Of a stretch of DNA of 64,000 nucleotides, positions 8,893 through 18,353 are shown piece by piece. The position numbers and the translations under genes are program-made. Under the pieces are notes generated by a model. The model ran no database searches and had not been told where the DNA came from. It worked only from the letters and a program-made list of their open reading frames with translations. The stretch is from contig NZ_JALJRW010000010.1 in assembly GCF_024519465.1 (NCBI RefSeq), positions 94,651 to 158,650 of the forward strand, given 5' to 3'. Numbering within the stretch: position 1 is the first letter of the stretch; the number at the start of each line of letters is the position of its first letter. The DNA is from Stenotrophomonas sp. Ste86 (GTDB lineage: Bacteria > Pseudomonadota > Gammaproteobacteria > Xanthomonadales > Xanthomonadaceae).

Positions 8893-9387
8893 GTGCTCGA
8901 ACCTAAACACCACGCTTTCCTGACCGAACTCAAACGCCGCGGGCAGTCCGAACTCGACGGCTTGTCACAGTGCTTCCAGCTGTTGTCGCTGGCCAGCGCG
9001 ATCGATCAGGATTGTGCCCACCGGCTCGCACCGCTGGGCCTGAGCGAGGGCCGCTTCGTGCTGCTGTTCCTGCTGCAGGGCGCGGACGAGGCGTTGTCGC
9101 CGCACCAGCTGGCCGAGCGCGCCGGTGTCACCCGCGCCACTGTCACCGGCCTGCTGGATGGTCTCGAGCGCGATGCACTGCTGGAGCGTCACGTTGATCC
9201 GGCCGACAAGCGTCGGGTCAACGTGAGCCTCACCGCCGCGGGGCAAGCCCTCGCGGTTGAGCTGTTTGACCAGCACACGCAGTGGATCCGTACCCTGTTC
9301 GCCGATCTCAGCGACGAAGAACGCACGCTGCTCAGCGGCATGCTGTGCCGGATATGGGCGCGAACCGATGCCGGGAGCGCCGCATGA
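8893..9387 (+). CDS. MarR-family transcriptional regulator
   Basis: This 164-residue winged-helix protein has the MarR core: HQLAERAGVTRATVTGLLDG (recognition helix) followed by the wing RHVDPADKRRVNVSLTAAG, with the conserved D-x-R wing residues. MarR proteins are dimeric repressors released by small ligands or oxidation. The start is GTG at 8893; an ATG at 8877 is out of frame and soon stops. A perfect palindrome at 8859-8878 is the likely self-operator. The stop overlaps the start of the AlkD-like gene (ATGA), so the regulator probably controls a three-gene operon whose inducer might be an alkylating or electrophilic compound (inference). Confidence 0.88.
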   Translation: MLEPKHHAFLTELKRRGQSELDGLSQCFQLLSLASAIDQDCAHRLAPLGLSEGRFVLLFLLQGADEALSPHQLAERAGVTRATVTGLLDGLERDALLERHVDPADKRRVNVSLTAAGQALAVELFDQHTQWIRTLFADLSDEERTLLSGMLCRIWARTDAGSAA

Positions 9388-10127
9388 AACCACAGGCGTT
9401 GTCGCGCGAACGCCGCGCCCAACTCGATGGCGGCGAGGCCGAAGCTACCCACCTGGCCGAGATCCTCGCCGTGGACTTCGCCCGTCTCTTGAGCAACGTG
9501 GCCCCATCCCTGCCGGCGGCCGCCGTGGCCAACATGCGCAAGGCCGCCAGCAGCGGCATCACCCTGCGCATGCAGGGCGCGGCCACGTTGCTGCGCGCAC
9601 ACGCGCTTGGCGATGCCACGCACTGGTCCACGCACACCAGCGACACCGTGCGTGGCTGGGCCTGCTACCTGATCGGCAGCGACCCGCGCCTGTCGCTGGA
9701 ACACAAACTCGATGCGCTGCGCGCGCTCGCCGATGACAGCCACTTCGGCGTACGCGAATGGGCGTGGCTGGCCGTACGCCCGCACATCGCCGCCGAGCCG
9801 CTGCGGGTGCTCATGCATCTGCAGCCGTGGACCGCCGATCCTTCGCCCAACGTGCGCCGCTTCGCGTGCGAAGCGTTGCGCCCGCGCGGGGTGTGGGCGG
9901 CGCATATCGCGCTGCTCAAGCAGGAACCACAGCACGCGGCCGCGCTGCTCGATGCGCTGTGCTGCGATGCATCGCGCTACGTGCAGGACTCGGTGGGCAA
10001 CTGGCTCAACGATGCCTGCAAGAGCCAGCCCGACTGGGTGCGTGCGCTGTGCGATGGCTGGCAGCTGCGGCATGCCGACCATCTCGCCAATACCTACATT
10101 CGCAAGCGCGCGTTGCGCTCGCTCTGA
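9384..10127 (+). CDS. AlkD-like DNA alkylation repair (HEAT-repeat) protein
   Basis: This 247-residue, all-helical, HEAT-like repeat protein has repeated units such as VRGWACYLIG, VREWAWLAVRPHI, VRRFACEALRPRGVW and VQDSVGNWLND. The pattern fits the DNA_alkylation (AlkC/AlkD) superfamily, whose members excise or scan for N3- and N7-alkylated purines. The spacing of Trp, Arg and Asp residues agrees with AlkC-type members; catalytic activity is inferred, not shown. The ATG at 9384 overlaps the marR stop, and translation from further upstream would run through marR in another frame. It sits second in the MarR operon, with the DUF6616-like gene 13 bp downstream. Confidence 0.8.
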   Translation: MKPQALSRERRAQLDGGEAEATHLAEILAVDFARLLSNVAPSLPAAAVANMRKAASSGITLRMQGAATLLRAHALGDATHWSTHTSDTVRGWACYLIGSDPRLSLEHKLDALRALADDSHFGVREWAWLAVRPHIAAEPLRVLMHLQPWTADPSPNVRRFACEALRPRGVWAAHIALLKQEPQHAAALLDALCCDASRYVQDSVGNWLNDACKSQPDWVRALCDGWQLRHADHLANTYIRKRALRSL

Positions 10128-10140
10128 CCCTGGGAATGCC

Positions 10141-10488
10141 ATGTCGTACATGTTGATCGAGCTCTACACCGCCACCCCCGCCTGGACCGCGCTGGACGCC
10201 TTGTCGCGTGCGGCCTTCTTCGCCCGCATCGGCGCAGGCATGCAGCACGTGGATCCGGCCAGGATCACGCCACTGGCGATGGGTCCCATCGACCAGGACG
10301 TGCCGCATACCCGTGCCGAGCAGTTCTATGCGGTATGGCAGTGCAGCGAACGCCAGGACGCCGATGCATTGCTGGCCGCGATCGATGCCACCGGCTGGCA
10401 CAGCTATTTCACCACTACGCATGTCGCCGGCGGCGCGGGTGGGTTGCAGCAGCACCTGGCCGAGCTGGCTGCGTTGCCCAAGGCATAG
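10141..10488 (+). CDS. DUF6616-like small protein
   Basis: This 115-residue soluble protein contains MLIELYTATPAWTALD near the start, then RAAFFARIGAGM and an alpha-beta region ending GWHSYFTTTHVAGG. The layout resembles the small DUF6616 proteins, which look like ferredoxin-like (dimeric alpha/beta barrel) folds; that assignment is from memory of the family pattern. The gene follows the AlkD-like gene by 13 bp and is probably its operon partner under MarR control. No catalytic motif is recognised. An alternative start lies three codons in. Confidence 0.65.
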   Translation: MSYMLIELYTATPAWTALDALSRAAFFARIGAGMQHVDPARITPLAMGPIDQDVPHTRAEQFYAVWQCSERQDADALLAAIDATGWHSYFTTTHVAGGAGGLQQHLAELAALPKA

Positions 10489-10576
10489 CGACGTCGCGGC
10501 CACGGCTGAATGCCCCTGGCCAGTTGCGTTTGAAACATTTTGCGCCGCGCAGAAGCTGTGTTATCAATACTCCCCA

Positions 10577-10657
10577 ATGAACGCACGCCACGCCAATTCC
10601 TACTTTTGGTATTACTTTCCGAAGCCACCGGCGGAGGAAGGCATGCGCTCACCCTGA
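10577..10657 (+). CDS. Aromatic-rich leader peptide of the DAHP synthase attenuator
   Basis: This 26-codon open frame starts at ATG 10577 and stops at TGA 10655-10657. Residues 8-14 read SYFWYYF, six aromatic codons in a row covering all three aromatic amino acids (Tyr x3, Phe x2, Trp x1), followed by PKPP. It ends ~25 bases before an intrinsic terminator and ~97 bases before the DAHP synthase start. This is the arrangement of a transcription-attenuation leader: stalling at any scarce aromatic tRNA would change folding of the downstream RNA. No good Shine-Dalgarno is seen; a -10-like TATCAA lies about 10 bases before the ATG, so the peptide may be translated from a nearly leaderless transcript. 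Confidence 0.8.
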   Translation: MNARHANSYFWYYFPKPPAEEGMRSP

Positions 10658-10675
10658 AGAAAGCTTCAGACGCAT
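10643..10675 (+). promoter_or_regulatory. Intermediate hairpin of the aroG attenuator
   Basis: CTGAAG (10654-10659) pairs with CTTCAG (10664-10669), extended by an outer ATGCG (10643-10647) with CGCAT (10671-10675). The leader stop codon lies in the inner left arm, so a ribosome reaching the stop would cover this hairpin. An upstream GGCGG (10630-10634) is complementary to CCGCC (10685-10689) in the terminator left arm and is a candidate anti-terminator pairing. Confidence 0.5.
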
Positions 10676-10681
10676 TCCCGA

Positions 10682-10710
10682 AAGCCGCCAGCGCACCTGG
10701 CGGCTTTTTT
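10682..10710 (+). terminator. Intrinsic terminator (attenuator) before aroG
   Basis: AAGCCGCCAG (10682-10691) pairs perfectly with CTGGCGGCTT (10697-10706) around CGCAC, followed by a T tract. It lies between the aromatic leader peptide and the DAHP synthase start, pointing towards the gene, so readthrough must be regulated. Confidence 0.9.
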
Positions 10711-10754
10711 GTTGCCGCCGCGCTGGGGACCCCCACTTCCAAGGAGTTTTCCCC

Positions 10755-11828
10755 ATGCCCCCGCACACCGATGACCTGCGCATCCGCAAGATCGAACCGT
10801 TGACCCCGCCGGCCCAGTTGCTGGCCATGCTGCCCTGCGACGATGAAGCCTCCGCCACGGTCAGCGCCTCGCGCGCGGCCCTGCACGAGATCCTGCACGG
10901 CCGCGACGACCGCCTGGCCGTGGTGATCGGGCCGTGCTCGATCCATGATCCGGTCGCCGCCATCGAGTACGCCCAGCGCCTCAAGCCGCTGCGCGATGCC
11001 TTTGCTGGCGAGCTGGAAATCGTCATGCGCGTGTACTTCGAAAAGCCGCGTACCACCGTGGGCTGGAAGGGGCTGATCAACGATCCGGACCTGGACGGCA
11101 GCTTCAACATCAACAAGGGCCTGCGTGTGGCGCGCGGCCTGCTGCGTGATATCAACAAGCTCGGCCTGCCGGCCGGCGTGGAGTTCCTCGACGTGATCTC
11201 CCCGCAGTACATCGCCGACCTCGTCGCCTGGGGCGCCATCGGCGCGCGCACCACCGAAAGCCAGGTGCACCGCGAACTGGCCTCGGGCCTGTCGTGCCCG
11301 GTGGGCTTCAAGAACGGCACCGATGGCAACATCAAGATCGCCGCCGACGCGATCGGTGCGGCCTCCAACCCGCACCACTTCCTGTCGGTCACCAAGGAAG
11401 GCGGCACCGCCATCGTGGCCACGGCCGGCAACCCGGATTGCCACGTGATCCTGCGCGGCGGCAAGACGCCCAACTACGACGCCACGCATGTGGAAGCGAC
11501 CAGTCAGACCCTGGCCAAGTCGCACCTGGCCGCGCGCATCATGATCGATGCCAGCCACGCCAACAGCAGCAAGAACCCGGAAAACCAGCCCAAGGTCATC
11601 GCCGACATCAACGCACAGCTGGCCAATGGCGAAGAGCGCATCGTCGGGGTGATGGTGGAAAGCCACTTGGTGGCCGGTCGCCAGGACCTTGTTGAAGGGC
11701 AGCCGCTCACCTACGGCCAGAGCATCACCGATGGCTGCATTGGTTGGGACAGCTCGCTGGCGGTGTTGGAAAGCCTGGCTGAAGCGGTGCGAGCGCGGCG
11801 GGCGGCGCGGATCAGCGAGGCGGCGTAA
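10755..11828 (+). CDS. aroG: Class I 3-deoxy-7-phosphoheptulonate (DAHP) synthase
   Basis: This enzyme condenses phosphoenolpyruvate with erythrose 4-phosphate in the first step of the shikimate pathway to Phe, Tyr and Trp. The 357-residue protein has the class I-alpha blocks LAVVIGPCSIHDPVAA, RVYFEKPRTTVGWKG, PVGFKNGTDG and MIDASHANSSKN. Length matches E. coli AroF/AroG/AroH. Which aromatic amino acid inhibits it cannot be read securely, so aroG is a family-level symbol. The ATG follows AAGGAG. Expression is probably attenuated by the upstream leader carrying Tyr, Phe and Trp codons, which would suit a single main DAHP synthase sensing all end products. Confidence 0.95.
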   Translation: MPPHTDDLRIRKIEPLTPPAQLLAMLPCDDEASATVSASRAALHEILHGRDDRLAVVIGPCSIHDPVAAIEYAQRLKPLRDAFAGELEIVMRVYFEKPRTTVGWKGLINDPDLDGSFNINKGLRVARGLLRDINKLGLPAGVEFLDVISPQYIADLVAWGAIGARTTESQVHRELASGLSCPVGFKNGTDGNIKIAADAIGAASNPHHFLSVTKEGGTAIVATAGNPDCHVILRGGKTPNYDATHVEATSQTLAKSHLAARIMIDASHANSSKNPENQPKVIADINAQLANGEERIVGVMVESHLVAGRQDLVEGQPLTYGQSITDGCIGWDSSLAVLESLAEAVRARRAARISEAA

Positions 11829-11897
11829 CGCGGCAGACGTACCCTCGTTAGCGCGGCCCACCACGCGCGTCGCGCGCGACGGAACACGTTGATCACG

Positions 11898-12214
11898 CGT
11901 GTCCGCCCATCCCGCCAGGACGTTACCGCGTGTAGAGCCACCCCATGGGTGGCTGCACGCGGACTGCGGCGGACGAGCAGCCACCCATGGGGTGGCTCTA
12001 CCGGGGGTGTCGCGGGCCCGGTGATCACGGGTGCGCCGCAACCGCGCCAACGCCGCGTGTCCGCCCATCCGGCCAAGACGTTACCAGGTGTAGAGCCACC
12101 CCATGGGTGGCTGCACGCGGACCGCGGCGGACGAGCAGCCACCCATGGGGTGGCTCTACCGGCGGGGTGTCGCGGCCCGGTGATCACGGGGTGCGCCGCA
12201 ACCGCGCCAACGCC
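11898..12214. repeat. ~158-bp tandem duplication carrying SMAG-like (GTAG) hairpin pairs
   Basis: Copy 1 (11898-12055) and copy 2 (12056-12214) are nearly identical. Each holds a convergent pair of GTAG-headed palindromes whose stems read GAGCCACCCCATGGGTGGC-like (11932-11956 with 11977-12001; 12090-12114 with 12135-12159). The right end of copy 2 is the last ~30 bp of the mdtC-like coding sequence, and copy 1 carries a detached duplicate of that gene end (12022-12054). No gene is seen in 11829-12183. Confidence 0.85.
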
Positions 12215-15200
12215 AGATAGATCGCCGGCGTCGTATACAACGTCAGCCACTGGCTCACCAGCAACCCACCCACAATCGCGATGCCCAACGGCTGGCGCAT
12301 CTCCCAGCCCTCGCCAGTGGCCAGCATCAACGGCAACGTGCCTAGCAGCGCCGCCACGCTGGTCATCAGGATCGGCCGGAAACGCAGCCGCGCCGCTTCG
12401 CAGATGGCGTCATACGACGACAACCCGCGCTCGCGTTCGGCCGACAGCGCGAAGTCGATCATCAGGATGGTGTTCTTCATCACCACGCCCACCAGCAGGA
12501 ACAGCCCCAGCAGCGAGATCAGGTTCAACGCATTGCCGAACGACATCAGTGCCAGCAGCGCCCCCACGCCGGCCGAGGGCAGGGTGGACAGGATCGCCAG
12601 CGGTTGCAGGAAGCTCTCGTACAGCACACCCAGCACCAGGTACACCGCCAGCATCGCACCCACGATCAGCCACAGCTGCCGCTCGCGCAGCTTTTCGAAG
12701 CCACCGGCCTCGCCACTCAGCCTGGCCTGCACATGGGTGGGCAACATGATCCCGGCCATCGCCCGGTCCACCGCCTTCACCGCCTGGTCCAGGGTGACGC
12801 CCGGCGCCAGCGCGAACTCGATCCACACCGAGGCGAACTGCTGGCTGTGGTAGATGCGGTCCGGCGCCATGCCATAGGACCAGCTGGCAATCGAGGACAA
12901 CGGCAGGCGCTGGCCGTCCTTGCCGATCACGTGGATCTGGTCGAGCGTGGACGGGTCCTGGGTATAGCGCGGGTCCAACTCCATCACCACGCGGTACTGG
13001 TTGAGGGTGTCGTACAGCGTGGCCACCTGGCGCTGGCTGAAGGCGTTGTTGAGCACCGAGGCGATCATGCGCATGTCCACGCCGAGCCGCGCGGCGGCGT
13101 CGCGGTCGATGTCCAGCACCACCTGGCGCATGCCTTCGTCGCCCTTGGATTCCACATCCACCAGCTCGGGCAGGGCGCGCAGTGCGTCGGCGACCTTGGG
13201 CGCCCACTGCCGCAGTGGCGCCAGTTCGCCGGACAGCAGCTGGAACTCGTACTGGCCACTGTCGCCGCTGCCTTCCAGCTTGATGTCCTGGTCCACCCAC
13301 AGGAACAGGCCGCCGCCAGGAATTTTCGGCATGTTCGTACGCAGGCGGTCGATCACCTGCTGACTGGACACCTTGCGCTCGGCCAGCGGCCTCATCTTGA
13401 TCATGATGAAGGCATTGTTGACCCCGCTGCGCCCGCCGATATAGCCGATGATGTCGCTGATCGCCGGGTCGGCCAGCAGCAGTTTGCGGTAGGCGTCGAT
13501 CTTGGGCTGCATCACCTGGAACGACAGGCCGTCATCGCCGCGCGCGAAGCCACGCAGCTGCGCGGTATCCTGCTTGGGCACAATGCCCTTGGGCACCTGC
13601 TGGAACAGCCACACGTTCAGGCCGATCACCGCCGCGAACAGCAGCAACGGCACGGCCAGCCAGCGCAGCATCGTCTGCAGGCTGGTCACATAGCCGCCAC
13701 GCAGACGCTCGAACAGCGCGGTACCGCCACGCTGCAGCGCGTTGCCGGCGCCGGGCCGTTCACGCCCGAGCAGGCGCGCGCACAGCATCGGGGTCAGGCT
13801 GAGCGAGACCAACAGCGACACCCCCATCGCCGCCACCAGGGTCAGCGAGAATTCGCGGAACAGCTTCTCCACGAAATCGTCCAGGAACAGGATCGAGACG
13901 AACACCACGGCCAGCGCGATGTTCATCGACAACAGCGTGGCACCCACCTCACCGGCACCGCGCAGCGCCGCGTCCATCGGCGATGCCCCGTTTTCGCGAT
14001 GGCGGGCGATGTTCTCCAGCACCACGATGGCATCGTCCACCACCAGCACCGCCGCCACGATCAACGCCATCAGCGAGAGCGTGTTGAGCGAGAAGCCCAG
14101 CAGGGCGATCACCGCCAGCGCGCCCAGCAACGACACCGGAATGGCCAGGGTCGGCACCAGCGCCGCACGCCAATGGCCGAGGAAGGCCAGCACCACCAGC
14201 ACCACCAGGGCGATGGCCAGCAGCAGGGTCAGTTCGGCCTCGCGCAGGGTGGCGCGGATCACCGGCGAGCGGTCCATCACCACCTGCATGTCGATGCTGG
14301 CCGGCAGCAGTGCCTGCAGGGTGTCCATCTGCACGTTGATCGCATCGACGGTCTCGATGATGTTGGCGTCCGGCTGCCGGCTCACGATCAGCAGCACGGC
14401 TGGGCGTTCGTTGTGGAAGCCGCTGGCGTAGCGGTCCTCCACCCCTTCGCTCACCGTCGCCACGTCCTGCAGGTACACGGGCCGGCCGTCGCGCATGGCG
14501 ATGATCAACGCACGGTACTCGGCGGCGCTACGCAGCTGCAGGCTTGCGTCCAGCTGCCATTGCCGGCCCTGGCTGGCCACGGTGCCCAGAGGCTTGAGCG
14601 CGTTGGCGTTGCGGATCGCCGCAGCCACGTCGTCCAACGCCACGCGGCGCTGGTTGAGCGCGTTGGGATCGAGCGACACGCGCACCGCCGGCAGCGAACT
14701 GCCACCGACCTGCACCTCACCGACGCCGGGAATCTGCGCCAGCTTCTGCGCGATTACCGTGGAGGCCACATCGAAAATCTGCCCGGGCGAGAGGCTGTCC
14801 GAACTCAGCGCCAGCGCCAGGATCGGTGCCTGCGAGGGGTTGACCTTGCTGTACTGGGGCATGCCCGGCATGCCACTGGGCAGCTGCGCGCGGGCGGCAT
14901 TGATCGCGGCCTGCACGTCGCGCGCGGCGCTGTCCACGTCGCGGCCAAGTTCGAACTGCAACTCGATCTGGGTCGAGCCCTGGGTACTGGCCGAGTCGAT
15001 CCGGCTCAGCCCCGGGAGGGTGCCCAGCGCGCGTTCCAGCGGCGTGGCCACGTTGGCGGCCATCGACTCCGGGCTGGCCCCGGGCAGGCTGGCGCTGACG
15101 TTGATGGCCGGGTAGTCCACCTGCGGCAGCGGCGCCACCGGCAGCAAACGCAGACCCAGCAGGCCAGCCAGCACCACCGCCACCGACAACAGCAGGGTCG

Positions 15201-15249
15201 CCACCGGGTGGTGCACAAACCAGCCGATCGCCCGCGACAGCGGGCTCAC
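12184..15249 (-). CDS. mdtC: RND multidrug efflux inner-membrane transporter, MdtC/SmeK-like
   Basis: This 1021-residue RND permease has the usual plan: 12 membrane helices, two large periplasmic loops and duplicated halves. It starts with TM1 ([20 protein letters not shown]) and carries helix-4 acidic residues in [17 protein letters not shown], which relay protons. It is the second transporter subunit, paired with the MdtB-like protein whose stop overlaps its start (ATGA). MdtBC-type pumps work as heteromultimers with one membrane-fusion protein. Stenotrophomonas SmeIJK is a known system of this composition, so smeK is a possible name. No outer-membrane factor gene is adjacent, so a TolC-like channel must be encoded elsewhere. 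Confidence 0.93.
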   Translation of the reverse strand: MSPLSRAIGWFVHHPVATLLLSVAVVLAGLLGLRLLPVAPLPQVDYPAINVSASLPGASPESMAANVATPLERALGTLPGLSRIDSASTQGSTQIELQFELGRDVDSAARDVQAAINAARAQLPSGMPGMPQYSKVNPSQAPILALALSSDSLSPGQIFDVASTVIAQKLAQIPGVGEVQVGGSSLPAVRVSLDPNALNQRRVALDDVAAAIRNANALKPLGTVASQGRQWQLDASLQLRSAAEYRALIIAMRDGRPVYLQDVATVSEGVEDRYASGFHNERPAVLLIVSRQPDANIIETVDAINVQMDTLQALLPASIDMQVVMDRSPVIRATLREAELTLLLAIALVVLVVLAFLGHWRAALVPTLAIPVSLLGALAVIALLGFSLNTLSLMALIVAAVLVVDDAIVVLENIARHRENGASPMDAALRGAGEVGATLLSMNIALAVVFVSILFLDDFVEKLFREFSLTLVAAMGVSLLVSLSLTPMLCARLLGRERPGAGNALQRGGTALFERLRGGYVTSLQTMLRWLAVPLLLFAAVIGLNVWLFQQVPKGIVPKQDTAQLRGFARGDDGLSFQVMQPKIDAYRKLLLADPAISDIIGYIGGRSGVNNAFIMIKMRPLAERKVSSQQVIDRLRTNMPKIPGGGLFLWVDQDIKLEGSGDSGQYEFQLLSGELAPLRQWAPKVADALRALPELVDVESKGDEGMRQVVLDIDRDAAARLGVDMRMIASVLNNAFSQRQVATLYDTLNQYRVVMELDPRYTQDPSTLDQIHVIGKDGQRLPLSSIASWSYGMAPDRIYHSQQFASVWIEFALAPGVTLDQAVKAVDRAMAGIMLPTHVQARLSGEAGGFEKLRERQLWLIVGAMLAVYLVLGVLYESFLQPLAILSTLPSAGVGALLALMSFGNALNLISLLGLFLLVGVVMKNTILMIDFALSAERERGLSSYDAICEAARLRFRPILMTSVAALLGTLPLMLATGEGWEMRQPLGIAIVGGLLVSQWLTLYTTPAIYLALARLRRTP

Positions 15250-18200
15250 GCCTGGGCCTCGGCCGCATCGTCGGCCACGGCCACCGGCCGTTGCCGGAAC
15301 CGATCAAAGAACAGGTAGATCACCGGCGTGGTGAACAGGGTGAGCACCTGGCTGACGATCAGCCCGCCCACCATCACCACGCCCAGCGGCTGCCGCAGCT
15401 CCGCGCCGGAGCCGCTGGCGAACATCAGCGGGATCGCACCGAACAGCGCGGCCAGCGTGGTCATCAGGATCGGGCGGAAGCGCAGCAGCGCGGCCTGGTG
15501 GATCGCCTGGCGCGGCGCCATGCCGGACTCGCGCTCGGCCTCCAGCGCGAAGTCGATCATCATGATCGCGTTCTTCTTCACCAGCCCGATCAGCAGCACG
15601 ATGCCGATCACCGCGATCAGGTCCAGGCTGCGCCCGCTCAGCAGCAACGCCAGCAGCGCGCCGACCGTGGCCGAGGGCAGGGTGGACAGGATGGTGATGG
15701 GGTGGATGAAGCTCTCATACAGCACGCCCAATACCAGGTACATCACCACCACCGCGGCCAGCACCAGCCACAACGTGCTCGACAGCGACGCGCGGAACGC
15801 ATCGGCCGCACCCTGCAGGCGCAGCTCCACGCCCGCGGGTAGGCCGATCGCCGCGCGTGCGTCTTCGATCGCCTCCACCGCCTCACCCAGCGAGGCACCG
15901 CGTGCCAGGTTGAACGAGAACGTTACCGCCGGGAACTGCCCCACGTGGTTGACCAGCAGGTGCGCCGGACGCTGTTCGATCCGTGCGATGCCGCGCAACG
16001 GTACCTGCTTGCCATCGGCGCCGGCCACATGCAGGCGCGCGATCGCATCCGGCCCGAACGCCACGTCCGGGCGCGCTTCCAGCACCACCCGGTACTGGTT
16101 GGCCTGGGTGAAAATGGTGGAAATCTGGCGCTGGCCGAACGCGTCGTACAGTGCATCGGCTACCGCATCCACGCTGATGCCCAGCCGCGCGGCCGCTGCC
16201 CGGTCGATCAGCACATGCGCCTGCAGGCCCTGATCCTGAAGGTCGCTGGCCACATCGGCCAAGGCGGCCGATTGTTGAAGGTGCGCCAGCAGCGTCGACG
16301 TCCACTGCGCGAGCTGGTCGCTGTCCGGGCTGGTCAGGGTGAACTGGTACTGGGTGCGGCTGATCCGGTCCTCGATGCCCAGTTCCTGCACCGGCTGCAG
16401 GTACAGCCGGATGCCCGGCACGCGCGCCACGCGCTGCTGCAGCCGCGCGATGATCGCCTGCGCGTCGCTGCTGCGCTGTGCGTGCGGCTTCAGTTCGATC
16501 AGCAGCCGCCCGCTGTTGAGCGTGGCGTTGTTGCCATCCACGCCGATGAAGGACGACAGGCTGGCCACGTCTTCATCGCCCAGCAATGCATCGGCCAGCG
16601 CCTGCTGGCGCTGCGCCATGGCCTGGAACGAGATCGACTGCGGCGCTTCGCTGATGCCCTGGATCAGCCCGGCATCCTGCACCGGGAAGAAGCCCTTGGG
16701 CACCCACACATACAGCGCGGCGGTAAGCAGCAGCGTGGCCACCGTGGCGCCCAGCATCAGCGGCTGGCGCTGCAGCACCCACTGCAGCTGGCGGTCGTAA
16801 AGGGCCACCACGCGGTCGAACGGGTCGCCCTGCTGCGACGACTCCCGGCCGTCCGCATCGCGGCGCGTGGCATGCCCGGCCTTGAGCAGGCGCGCGCACA
16901 TCATCGGGGTCAGGGTCAGCGACACCAGCAGCGAAATGCCGATCGCCACCGCCAGGGTGATCGCAAACTCGTGGAACAGCTTGCCGACCACATCGGCCAT
17001 GAACAGCAGCGGGATCAGGACCGCGATCAGCGATACGGTCAGCGAGATGAGGGTGAAGCCGATCTGTTTCGCGCCCTTCAACGCGGCCTGCATCGGGCTG
17101 GCGCCGCGCTCGATATGGCGGGCGATGTTCTCCAGCATCACGATCGCATCGTCGACCACGAAACCGGTGGCGATGGTCAGCGCCATCAGCGTCAGGTTGT
17201 TGAGCGAGAACCCGGCCAGCAGCATCACCCCGAAGGTGCCCACCAGCGACAGCGGCACCGCGATGCTGGGAATGATCGTGGCCGGCAGGTTGCGCAGGAA
17301 CACGAAGGTGACCATCACCACCAGCGCGATGGCGATCAGCAGCTCGTGCTGCACGCCACGGATGGAGGCGCGGATCGACTCGGTGCGGTCGCTCAGCACC
17401 GCCACGTCCACGCCCTTGGGCAGCGAGGCCTGCAGCTGCGGCAACAGCGCACGCACCTGGTCCACCACCGCGATCACGTTGGCGCCGGGCTGGCGCTGGA
17501 TGTTGATGAGTACCGCCGGCGTGATGCCCGACCACGCGGCCAGCTGCCGGTTCTCGGCGCCGTCTTCGATGGTGGCTACATCGCCCAGCCGCAGCGGCGC
17601 ACCGTCCTTGTAGGCAAGAATCAACGCCTGGTATTCGCTTACCGAGCGCATCTGGTCGTTGGCATCGAGCATGATCGCGCGCGTGGGGCCGTCGAAGCTG
17701 CCCTTGGGCAGGTTGACGTTGGCCGCGCCCACCGCCGTGCGGATGCTGGCCATGCTCAGCCCGTTGGCGGCCAGCGCCGAGGGATTCACCTGGATCCGCA
17801 CTGCCGGGCGCTGGCCGCCGGCCAGGCTGACCAGGCCCACGCCCGGCAGTTGCGACAGCCGCTGGGCCATGCGCGTATCCACCAGGTCATGCACCTGCGG
17901 CAGCGACAGCCCCTGCGAGGTCACCGCCAGCGTCAGGATCGGGGTATCGGCCGGGTTGACCTTGCGGTACACCGGCGGCACCGGCAGGTCGTCGGGCAGG
18001 AAGCTGTCGGCGGCATTGATGGCCGCCTGCACTTCCTGCTCGGCCACGCCGAGGGCGACCTGCAGCGAGAACTGCAGGGTGATCACCGATGCGCCACCGG
18101 AGCTGGTCGAAGACATCTGCTTCAGCCCGGGAATCTGCCCGAGCTGGCGCTCCAGCGGTGCAGTCACCGCGCTGGTGGTCACCCCCGGGCTGGCACCGGG

Positions 18201-18353
18201 ATACAGCGTGGTGACCTGGATGATCGGATAGTCCACCTGCGGCAGCGCCGCCACCGGCAACAGCCGGTACGCCATCACCCCGGACAGCAGCAGCGCCACC
18301 ATCAGCAGCGTGGTGGCTACCGGGCGCTCGATGAAGACACGCGACAGGTTCAT
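15246..18353 (-). CDS. mdtB: RND multidrug efflux inner-membrane transporter, MdtB/SmeJ-like
   Basis: The 1035-residue RND permease begins [20 protein letters not shown], typical of MdtB/MuxB proteins. It has paired halves with a [17 protein letters not shown] segment in TM4 carrying the proton-relay acidic pair. It precedes its MdtC-like partner with a 4-bp overlap and follows the membrane-fusion gene with another 4-bp overlap, so the three subunits are translationally coupled. MdtABC/MuxABC/SmeIJK pumps export diverse compounds such as beta-lactams, novobiocin or bile salts in other species; the substrate here is unknown. Confidence 0.93.
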   Translation of the reverse strand: MNLSRVFIERPVATTLLMVALLLSGVMAYRLLPVAALPQVDYPIIQVTTLYPGASPGVTTSAVTAPLERQLGQIPGLKQMSSTSSGGASVITLQFSLQVALGVAEQEVQAAINAADSFLPDDLPVPPVYRKVNPADTPILTLAVTSQGLSLPQVHDLVDTRMAQRLSQLPGVGLVSLAGGQRPAVRIQVNPSALAANGLSMASIRTAVGAANVNLPKGSFDGPTRAIMLDANDQMRSVSEYQALILAYKDGAPLRLGDVATIEDGAENRQLAAWSGITPAVLINIQRQPGANVIAVVDQVRALLPQLQASLPKGVDVAVLSDRTESIRASIRGVQHELLIAIALVVMVTFVFLRNLPATIIPSIAVPLSLVGTFGVMLLAGFSLNNLTLMALTIATGFVVDDAIVMLENIARHIERGASPMQAALKGAKQIGFTLISLTVSLIAVLIPLLFMADVVGKLFHEFAITLAVAIGISLLVSLTLTPMMCARLLKAGHATRRDADGRESSQQGDPFDRVVALYDRQLQWVLQRQPLMLGATVATLLLTAALYVWVPKGFFPVQDAGLIQGISEAPQSISFQAMAQRQQALADALLGDEDVASLSSFIGVDGNNATLNSGRLLIELKPHAQRSSDAQAIIARLQQRVARVPGIRLYLQPVQELGIEDRISRTQYQFTLTSPDSDQLAQWTSTLLAHLQQSAALADVASDLQDQGLQAHVLIDRAAAARLGISVDAVADALYDAFGQRQISTIFTQANQYRVVLEARPDVAFGPDAIARLHVAGADGKQVPLRGIARIEQRPAHLLVNHVGQFPAVTFSFNLARGASLGEAVEAIEDARAAIGLPAGVELRLQGAADAFRASLSSTLWLVLAAVVVMYLVLGVLYESFIHPITILSTLPSATVGALLALLLSGRSLDLIAVIGIVLLIGLVKKNAIMMIDFALEAERESGMAPRQAIHQAALLRFRPILMTTLAALFGAIPLMFASGSGAELRQPLGVVMVGGLIVSQVLTLFTTPVIYLFFDRFRQRPVAVADDAAEAQA

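Noticed and set aside
8877..8893. ATG at 8877 as start of the MarR gene
   Set aside because: It is out of frame with the conserved MarR sequence and meets a stop within ten codons.
10540..10803. Open frame of 87 codons overlapping the aroG leader
   Set aside because: It crosses the terminator and the aroG start in another frame, has no family features, and the aromatic leader explains this region better.
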